Part shown: one piece after another, positions 1-4,917 of the stretch
Position numbering within the stretch: position 1 is the first letter of the stretch
How the letters are laid out: each line of letters begins with the position of its first letter
Assembly (NCBI GenBank): GCA_012514225.1
Contig: JAAZAQ010000124.1
Coordinates: 1-7,139 of the forward strand
DNA: 7,139 nucleotides
Direction: 5' to 3'
Source of the DNA: Clostridiales bacterium
Lineage (GTDB): Bacteria; Bacillota; Clostridia; Christensenellales; Aristaeellaceae
Position numbers and translations under genes: made by a program
The notes under the pieces: model-generated
What the model was told of the DNA's origin: nothing
Database searches by the model: none
The model's input: only the letters and a program-made list of their open reading frames with translations

Positions 1-285
1 AAAACAGGCGCGGACTGCCTGGAGCTGGACAGCTTCACGGACTTGGGCGCCGCGTACGAAAAGACCGGCCGGAGCCTGTGCATCACCGGCACCGTGGACA
101 CCGTCTCGCTGCTGCTGGAAGGCAGCCCCCAGGAGGTATATGAGGCCAGCCTGGAATGCATCCGGGTTTCGGGCGGAAAGCGGCTGATTCTGAGCAGCGG
201 CTGCGAAACGCCCCGCCACACCCCGCCGGAAAACATCAAGGCCATGGTCCGCGCCGCCCGGGATTCAGCGGCGGGCGCAATTTGA
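1..285 (+). CDS. URO-D/MtaA-like methyltransferase-family protein, C-terminal part (5' end outside window)
   Basis: The reading frame is open from base 1 and ends with TGA at 283-285, so only the last 94 residues are visible. They match the C-terminal third of the uroporphyrinogen decarboxylase superfamily. There is a G-A-D-x-L-E-L-D strand at residues 3-10. A GSPQEV helix start follows at about 41-46, in the place where relatives read GTPEEV. The closing block is LILSSGCETP...TPPENIKAM (about 62-82). True HemE enzymes have a GHG motif where this protein has SGC. A cysteine here (fragment residue 68) is typical of the MtaA/MtbA/CmuA corrinoid methyltransferase branch, where it is the last zinc ligand of an HxC...C motif. 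The first two ligands lie upstream of the window. Many URO-D-like proteins in anaerobes have no assigned reaction, so I give no specific function. The stop codon is only 39 bp from the next start, which suggests the same operon as the sugar transporter. Confidence 0.85.
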   Translation, partial: KTGADCLELDSFTDLGAAYEKTGRSLCITGTVDTVSLLLEGSPQEVYEASLECIRVSGGKRLILSSGCETPRHTPPENIKAMVRAARDSAAGAI

Positions 286-290
286 ACCCA

Positions 291-304
291 TGCGGCTTGC
301 CGCA
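291..304 (+). other. Small inverted repeat between URO-D-like gene and binding-protein gene
   Basis: TGCGGC-TT-GCCGCA is a perfect 14-base palindromic hairpin in the 39-bp gap. It forms a 5-bp stem with a CTTG loop, or 6 bp with a minimal loop. No T tract follows, so it does not look like a terminator. It sits just upstream of the AAGGAGG site (311-317) of the next gene and could affect mRNA processing or translation. A short GC-rich palindrome can also arise by chance in DNA this rich in G and C. Confidence 0.25.
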
Positions 305-324
305 GGAATAAAGGAGGACCCGAT

Positions 325-1599
325 ATGAAGAAAAGATGGTTGCCCCTGCTCCTCTGCCTGGCGCTGCTGCTGAGCGTCGTCTCGGCGGCGTCCGCGGGCG
401 CAAAGCCCTATGACGGGCAGACCCTGACCGTGCTGTTCATGTCCAGCGTCTACGCGGACGCGGCGCGGTCCCTCGCCGATGAGTTCAAGGAAGCCACCGG
501 CGCCACCCTGGAGGTCGTGGACTACCCCTACATCACCCTGCACGACAAGGCCCTGCTGGATTTGACCAGCGGCACCGGCTCCTACGACGTCATCGACGTG
601 GCCTGCCAGTGGGACGGCGAGTTCGCCCCCTACCTGGAGGATCTGGGGCCCTACATCGAGAAGGACCAGTTTGACACCGAGGCGTTCATCGACAACGTAT
701 TCAACCAGGCGGGCAAATGGCAGGGCGTCATCATGGGCATCCCCAACGCCAACACGCCGCAGGTCGTCGCCTACCGCACCGACCTGATTCCGGAAGGGCT
801 GCCGGCCACCTGGGACGAGTATTGCGCGCTGCTCGAGAAGCTGAACGACCCCGCCAACGGCGTGTACGGCCTGGCGACGCCCGGCGTGCGCGAGCAGTAC
901 GGCGGCATCTGGGACTCCATCCTCTGGTCCCTGGGCGGCGCCTGGGCGGACGAGGACTGGAACATCGTCATCGACTCCCCTGAGGCCAGGAAGGCGCTGG
1001 AAATCAGCAAGCGGCAGATTGCCTGCGCGGACCCTGCCGTGCTTTCCTGGGGCCTGGAGGAAGCGATTGCCGCGTTCCTGGACGGCAGGGCAGCCGTTTG
1101 CGACGCCTGGCCGACGCTGGGCATCACCAAGAAGGGCAACGACCCGGAGCAGTCCAAAATCGTCGGCAAGTGGACCCTTGGAACCTTCCCCTATGAAAAG
1201 AACGGCATCACCAACCTCAGCGCCTGGGACGTGGCAATCAACGCGGCGTCCGCCAAGAAGGACCTGGGCTGGGAATTCATCAAAATGTACACCTCGCCCG
1301 AGAACCAGCAGCGCTTCTATGAGGAGTTCTACATCTTCTCCCCGCGCAAGGCTTTCTGGGAGCAGGACAGCATGAAGGCGCCGGAGTTCGTCACCCTCCG
1401 CACGGCGCTGGACACGGCGCTGATGTGGTGGAGAATCGCGGCGTCCGTCGAGGCGGACACCGCCATCGGGACCAACGTCAACGCCTTCCTCGCCGGCCAG
1501 ATCGACGCCGACACGGCGGTCGCGAACATGAAACAGGGCCTGGAGCAAGCGCTGAAAATGAACCCCGTCGAGCCGGGGGTCAAGAACTTCAACCGTTAA
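325..1599 (+). CDS. Sugar ABC transporter substrate-binding protein (extracellular solute-binding family 1)
   Basis: This 424-residue protein is of normal length for a CUT1-type sugar-binding protein and would capture the substrate outside the membrane for the two permeases that follow. It opens with a signal peptide: MKKRW, a leucine-rich core (residues 7-19) and a probable signal peptidase I site at ASA-GA (about 22-26). No cysteine follows, so there is no lipobox. Family landmarks are an early strand T-L-T-V-L-F (33-38), the segment TSGTGSYDVIDV (81-92), ATWDEYCALLEKL (161-173), FLDGRAAVCDAW (251-262) and the late helix SPENQQRFYEEF (324-335). Many tryptophans and aromatic residues (W132, W163, W196, W201, W207, W262, W368-W369) fit a carbohydrate-binding cleft. 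The ATG is preceded by AAGGAGG at 311-317 with a 7-base spacer. The sugar cannot be read from the sequence. The adjacent epimerase suggests a hexose, hexosamine or an oligosaccharide containing one. Confidence 0.93.
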   Translation: MKKRWLPLLLCLALLLSVVSAASAGAKPYDGQTLTVLFMSSVYADAARSLADEFKEATGATLEVVDYPYITLHDKALLDLTSGTGSYDVIDVACQWDGEFAPYLEDLGPYIEKDQFDTEAFIDNVFNQAGKWQGVIMGIPNANTPQVVAYRTDLIPEGLPATWDEYCALLEKLNDPANGVYGLATPGVREQYGGIWDSILWSLGGAWADEDWNIVIDSPEARKALEISKRQIACADPAVLSWGLEEAIAAFLDGRAAVCDAWPTLGITKKGNDPEQSKIVGKWTLGTFPYEKNGITNLSAWDVAINAASAKKDLGWEFIKMYTSPENQQRFYEEFYIFSPRKAFWEQDSMKAPEFVTLRTALDTALMWWRIAASVEADTAIGTNVNAFLAGQIDADTAVANMKQGLEQALKMNPVEPGVKNFNR

Positions 1600-1611
1600 C
1601 CGAAGCAACCG

Positions 1612-1648
1612 GGGCCGGCGCGGCTCCCCGGGCCTTCCGCGCCGGCCC
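1612..1648 (+). promoter_or_regulatory. Strong intercistronic stem-loop between binding-protein and permease genes
   Basis: Bases 1612-1623 (GGGCCGGCGCGG) pair perfectly with 1637-1648 (CCGCGCCGGCCC). This gives a 12-bp stem made only of G-C pairs, with a 13-base loop. It begins 13 bases after the binding-protein stop codon and ends 30 bases before the permease start. The following bases are C/G-rich with no T run, so it is not a standard intrinsic terminator. In malE-malF and similar transporter operons, a structure at this junction blocks 3'-exonuclease decay of the upstream message and lowers downstream expression. The result is more binding protein than permease. The same role is inferred here. 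Confidence 0.65.
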
Positions 1649-1678
1649 GTCCCCGCCCGCATGGAATGAGGTGGCAAG

Positions 1679-2599
1679 ATGGAACACCGCCTGGACGGGA
1701 AAACGAACCGCCTGTCGCTGAGCAAGCGAAAGGACACGTGGGCTGCCTGGTCCTTTCTGGTGCCGGCCTCGCTGTTCCTGTTCGTGACGTCCTTCCTCCC
1801 GCTGTTGTATTCCGCGTACCTGAGCTTTTTCCGCTTCAAGATGAACCTGCCCAAGGCCGTGCCGCTGTTTATCGGGCTGGAGAACTATGCCCGCGTCTTC
1901 ACCGACTCCCAGCTGGCGACCAGCGCGCTGAACACGCTGGTTTTCGCCCTGGCCTCCGTCAGCGTGGAGATGGCGCTCGGCCTGATGGTCGCGCTGGCGA
2001 TTTCCGGGGACGGGAAAATCAACCGGGTCGCCCTGGCCATTTTCATCGTCCCGATGATCATGGCGCCGGTCGCGGCGGGCACCCTGTGGCGGATGATGCT
2101 GGATTCCGCGACCGGGGTGGTCAACTACCTGCTCTCCCTGCTGGGCATCTCCGGGGTCTCCTGGCTGGCCAACACGACGACCGCCATGGTTTCCGTCATT
2201 TTTGTGAACATCTGGCAATTGACCCCCTGGGTGACCGTGGTGGTGGCGGCCGGCTTGAAAGCCCTCCCGCAGGACTGCATCCAGGCCGCGCTGGTGGACG
2301 GGGCGACGCCCTTCCAGGTGTTCCGCCGCATCGTGCTTCCGCTGATCATGCCGCTGCTGACCGTCATCCTGATGATCCGCTTCATCGACGCCTTCAAGGT
2401 ATTCGACACGGTGTACGTGATGACGGGGGGCGGCCCGGGGCTGGCGACGGAAATGCTGCCGAACTTCATCTACAAGCAGGGGCTCAAGTATTTTGACGCG
2501 GGCTACGCCGGCGCGATGGCGGTGCTGTTTGTGCTGGCGATGACGCTGGTCGTGCTGCTCTTTGTCAAATGGCGCAGCTGGGAGGAGGCGAAACTGTGA
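1679..2599 (+). CDS. Sugar ABC transporter permease, MalF/UgpA type
   Basis: This 306-residue inner-membrane protein forms half of the translocation channel of a CUT1 carbohydrate importer. Six hydrophobic segments are visible at about residues 24-50, 83-108, 115-137, 165-190, 217-234 and 275-297. The cytoplasmic coupling loop that docks on the ATPase is at about 199-225, with the core QAALVDGATPFQVF and then IVLPLIMP. This is the EAA motif, with the usual first glutamate replaced by glutamine. The stretch MTGGGPGLATEML (248-260) is also typical of the MalF/UgpA side (usual form TxGGPxxxT). GAGG at 1668-1671 lies 7 bases before the ATG and supports this start. An in-frame ATG at 1661 is followed at once by a stop. 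The gene ends inside the start of the next permease (GTGA overlap), which implies translational coupling and equal amounts of the two subunits. Confidence 0.95.
   Translation: MEHRLDGKTNRLSLSKRKDTWAAWSFLVPASLFLFVTSFLPLLYSAYLSFFRFKMNLPKAVPLFIGLENYARVFTDSQLATSALNTLVFALASVSVEMALGLMVALAISGDGKINRVALAIFIVPMIMAPVAAGTLWRMMLDSATGVVNYLLSLLGISGVSWLANTTTAMVSVIFVNIWQLTPWVTVVVAAGLKALPQDCIQAALVDGATPFQVFRRIVLPLIMPLLTVILMIRFIDAFKVFDTVYVMTGGGPGLATEMLPNFIYKQGLKYFDAGYAGAMAVLFVLAMTLVVLLFVKWRSWEEAKL
2581..2588 (+). promoter_or_regulatory. Ribosome binding site that fixes the GTG start of the second permease
   Basis: GGAGGAGG lies inside the end of the first permease gene, 7 bases before GTG at 2596. The longer reading with ATG at 2569 would place this site inside the coding sequence, and nothing upstream of 2569 resembles a ribosome binding site. 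The GTG start is therefore preferred. Confidence 0.8.
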
Positions 2600-3471
2600 G
2601 CCTGAAGAGAAAATACGATTTCACCTCCCCGCACGGCATCCTGTCGAACTTTGCGGGCCGCCCGGTCAAGGTCGCGCTCATCGTCCTGAGCATGACGGTG
2701 GTGCTGTTCCCCCTGTATTGGCTGGTGACCAATGCCCTGAAGCTGGAAAGGGACTACCTGGCGTATCCGCCGGTCCTGATTCCCAAGGAAATCACCTTTG
2801 AAAGCTTCGTCGAGCTGTTTGAGAAGAACGCCTTCGCCTCCTCCCTTGCGACCACCCTCATCATCACCGCCGTCACCACGCTGCTGTGCGTCGCGATCGG
2901 CAGCACGGCCGCGTACACGCTCGCGCGCGGGCCGATTGGGCGAAAGGCGAAAAACATCTTCGGCGTCTGGTTTCTGGTGCAGAAGATGTATCCGGCCATC
3001 GTCACCGCCATTCCCGTGTTCATCGTGATGAGGGCGCTCCGGCTGATTGACACGCGGTTTTCCCTGATTATCATGAACACGAGCTTCAACCTGCCGATGA
3101 TTATCTGGCTGATGATGGGCTTTTTCGAGCAGCTGCCCATTTCCCTGGAAGAATCGGGGATGCTGGACGGCGCGGGCTTTTACAAGCGGTTCTTTTACCT
3201 GATTCTGCCCATCACCAAGCCGGGGCTGATTTCCGCGGCCATCCTGACCTTCGTCGCGACGTGGAACGAGTTCCTTTTCTCCGTCATCCTCAGCATCAAG
3301 CGGACCAAGACGCTGCCGGTCATCATCGCGGGGTTCATCACCGACCGGGGCCTGGATTGGGGTCCGATGGCCGCCGCGTCGGTGCTGATGCTCGTCCCGG
3401 TCGTTTTACTGACTTTCTTCCTGCAGAAGGACTTCGTGCAGGGCCTGGCCATGGGCGCGGTGAAGGGGTAG
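2596..3471 (+). CDS. Sugar ABC transporter permease, MalG/UgpE type
   Basis: This is the second channel subunit of the importer, 291 residues from the GTG start. The N-terminus has a short basic cytoplasmic tail and the first membrane segment at about 24-46, ending FPLYWLVTNALK, a hallmark of MalG-type permeases. A periplasmic-type loop AYPPVLIPKEITFESF (56-71) follows, again family-typical. Further membrane segments lie at about 82-110, 120-148, 153-178, 205-232 and 258-279. The coupling loop is EESGMLDGAGFYKRFF followed by LILPITKPGL (185-211), the EAA motif of this subunit. The C-terminus FVQGLAMGAVKG is the conserved end of the family (usual form GAVKG). It overlaps the preceding gene by four bases (GTGA). 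An ATG at 2569 would add nine residues but is disfavoured because the ribosome binding site lies downstream of it. No ATPase gene follows, so the pair probably uses a shared MsmK/UgpC-like ATPase from another locus. Confidence 0.95.
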   Translation: MSLKRKYDFTSPHGILSNFAGRPVKVALIVLSMTVVLFPLYWLVTNALKLERDYLAYPPVLIPKEITFESFVELFEKNAFASSLATTLIITAVTTLLCVAIGSTAAYTLARGPIGRKAKNIFGVWFLVQKMYPAIVTAIPVFIVMRALRLIDTRFSLIIMNTSFNLPMIIWLMMGFFEQLPISLEESGMLDGAGFYKRFFYLILPITKPGLISAAILTFVATWNEFLFSVILSIKRTKTLPVIIAGFITDRGLDWGPMAAASVLMLVPVVLLTFFLQKDFVQGLAMGAVKG

Positions 3472-3498
3472 GCGCGCGGAACGCCGCCGGCGACGCGC
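3472..3498 (+). other. GC-rich inverted repeat after second permease gene
   Basis: GCGCG (3472-3476) can pair with CGCGC (3494-3498), enclosing a small CGCC/GGCG hairpin (3482-3485 with 3489-3492). It starts directly after the stop codon in a 70-bp gap before the epimerase gene. There is no T tract, so it is at most an mRNA-processing or stability element. The internal mismatch and high G+C make chance a real alternative. Confidence 0.25.
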
Positions 3499-3529
3499 TA
3501 AGGGGCAAACCGGAAATCAGATGGAAATC

Positions 3530-3535
3530 GGAGGA
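3530..3535 (+). promoter_or_regulatory. Ribosome binding site that fixes the epimerase start
   Basis: GGAGGA sits 6 bases before ATG at 3542. An in-frame ATG at 3521 would add seven residues but would put this site inside the gene and has no comparable site upstream, so 3542 is the preferred start. Confidence 0.75.
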
Positions 3536-3541
3536 AGACGC

Positions 3542-4768
3542 ATGAACAGGGACAGGCTGATTGATTGGCAGAAGACCTTCCGGGCGGAGCTGCTGGACAA
3601 CGTCATCCCCTTCTGGATGGAGCACGGGTGGGACCGGGAGAACGGCGGCGTCCGCACCTACCTCGACCGGGACGGGCAGCCCTGCTCCAACGTCAAGAGC
3701 GTCTGGGTGCAGGGGCGCTTCATGTGGATGCTGTCCTACCTGAACAACACCTACGGGGAAAACGCGGAGTGGATGCGGGCGGCGGAAAGCTGCCGGCGCT
3801 TTATCGAGGCGCACTGCTTCGCCCCCGACAAGCGCATGTATTTCCTGGTGACCGACGAGGGGCGCCCGGTGCGCAAGCGCCGCTACTTCTTTTCCGAAAC
3901 CTTCTACATCATCGGCCTTGCCGAGTACGCGAAGGCGACCGGCGACCCTGAATGCCTGCAGAAGGCGCGGACGCTGTTTGACATGGTCTTCCGCATCTAC
4001 AAGGACCCGGCTTCCGACACCCGCCAGTTCTACCCGAAATACGAGCCGCAGACCCTCCGCGCCCGCGCGCTGGGCGGCCCGATGATCATGCTCAACGTCA
4101 CCAGCGTCATGCGCCGGTGCGACCCCGGCAACGCCAAACGCTACGACGCGATGGTCCGGGAGTACATCTCCGATATCCTGACCCTGCACTATCACCCGGA
4201 GCACAAATGCCTGTTTGAAAACGTGGGCCTGGACGGAACGCCGGACCTGAAAACGCCGATGGGGCGGCTGGTCAACCCCGGCCACGCCATCGAGGCCGCC
4301 TGGTTCCTGCTGGTCGAGTCGGAGTATTTCAAGGACGCGGACATGCGGAAGAAGGCCCTGGACATCCTGTCCTGGTCGCTGGAGCTGGGCTGGGACAAGA
4401 CGCATGGCGGGCTTTTCTACTTCGTGGACCGCCTGGGGTACGCGCCGGAGCAGTACGAGCACGACCTGAAGCTCTGGTGGCCGCAGAACGAGGCTTGCAT
4501 CGCGGCGCTGCTCGCCTACGTCCAGACCGGGGAGGAAAAGTGGTTCGACTGGTTCGACACGATTGCCGGGTATTCCTTCAGGCACTTCAAGGACGACCCC
4601 TATCCGGAGTGGGCCGGCTACCTCCATCACGACAACACGAAGCAGCTGCCCGTCGCCAAGGGCAACTACTTCAAGGGCCCCTTCCACCTGCCGCGCATGC
4701 TCAGCTACTGCGACGGGCTGATTGACCGGCTGCTGCGGCAGGACGGGCCGCCCGCGGCGGGCGCCTGA
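3542..4768 (+). CDS. AGE/RnBP-family sugar 2-epimerase (N-acylglucosamine 2-epimerase-like)
   Basis: This 408-residue cytoplasmic protein has the usual length of an (alpha/alpha)6-barrel AGE-family enzyme. The family interconverts sugars epimeric at C2, such as N-acetylglucosamine and N-acetylmannosamine. Some members act on mannose/fructose or on cellobiose. Landmarks in order are GGVRTYLDRDG (35-45), KSVWVQGRFMWMLS (52-65) with Arg59, FYPKYEP (163-169), NPGHAIEAAWFLL (245-257) with His248 and Glu251, LGWDKTHGGLFYFVD (282-296), LKLWWPQNEA (309-318) with Glu317, and KGPFHLPRML (378-387) with His382. Arg59, His248, Glu317 and His382 line up at nearly constant offsets with the essential Arg57, His239, Glu308 and His372 reported for Anabaena AGE, as I recall them. 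The FHLPR ending resembles RnBP/AGE enzymes rather than cellobiose 2-epimerases. The exact sugar is unproven. It is the last gene of the operon, 70 bp after the permease, so it probably acts on the imported sugar. Confidence 0.9.
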   Translation: MNRDRLIDWQKTFRAELLDNVIPFWMEHGWDRENGGVRTYLDRDGQPCSNVKSVWVQGRFMWMLSYLNNTYGENAEWMRAAESCRRFIEAHCFAPDKRMYFLVTDEGRPVRKRRYFFSETFYIIGLAEYAKATGDPECLQKARTLFDMVFRIYKDPASDTRQFYPKYEPQTLRARALGGPMIMLNVTSVMRRCDPGNAKRYDAMVREYISDILTLHYHPEHKCLFENVGLDGTPDLKTPMGRLVNPGHAIEAAWFLLVESEYFKDADMRKKALDILSWSLELGWDKTHGGLFYFVDRLGYAPEQYEHDLKLWWPQNEACIAALLAYVQTGEEKWFDWFDTIAGYSFRHFKDDPYPEWAGYLHHDNTKQLPVAKGNYFKGPFHLPRMLSYCDGLIDRLLRQDGPPAAGA

Positions 4769-4917
4769 GCGGGGCCGGTTTCCAGCCGTTCATCAGCACG
4801 GCGCGCAGGCTTGGCCGCACGTTCCGGCAATGATGGTTGGTTTCCTTCTCTCGCAAAAAACTACAAGCCCCCTGGCCTACGCGGCCAGGGGGCTCATCTC
4901 ATCCGGCTAAAACCGGC
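4769..4917. other. Convergent intergenic region between epimerase and hppA
   Basis: These 149 bp lie between two converging genes. The right half holds the hppA terminator hairpin. The left half (4769-4854) shows no coding signal. It has only a weak bulged hairpin near 4811-4830 followed by a pyrimidine-rich stretch, which might end the plus-strand transcript but is not convincing. CCGGCT occurs twice in direct orientation at 4903-4918, separated by AAAA, too short to interpret. Confidence 0.6.
4855..4894 (-). terminator. Rho-independent terminator of hppA
   Basis: Bases 4866-4877 pair perfectly with 4883-4894: a 12-bp stem (AGCCCCCTGGCC with its complement) and a 5-base loop. Read on the minus strand, the stem is followed by TTGTAGTTTTTT, where the six T correspond to A at 4855-4860. 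It begins 23 bases past the hppA stop codon. On the plus strand the stem is followed by CATCTCATCC with no T run, so it is a much weaker terminator for the converging epimerase transcript. Confidence 0.88.

Noticed and set aside
265..1854. A 529-codon minus-strand frame opposite the binding-protein gene
   Set aside because: It spans a gene boundary and an intergenic hairpin, is Arg/Gly/Val/Asp-rich and matches no family. The plus strand has a clear signal peptide, family motifs and ribosome binding site.
1666..2496. A 276-codon plus-strand frame overlapping the first permease in another phase
   Set aside because: It is rich in Gly, Arg, Pro and Ala without membrane segments. The overlapping permease frame has six membrane segments and the EAA motif.
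3338..4687. A 449-codon minus-strand frame opposite the epimerase
   Set aside because: It crosses the permease-epimerase junction, has no ribosome binding site and no recognisable motif. The plus strand encodes an intact AGE enzyme with its catalytic residues.
4811..4850. Possible plus-strand terminator after the epimerase gene
   Set aside because: The stem around 4811-4827 has a bulge and only about six pairs, and the following stretch is mixed T/C/G. It is too weak to call.
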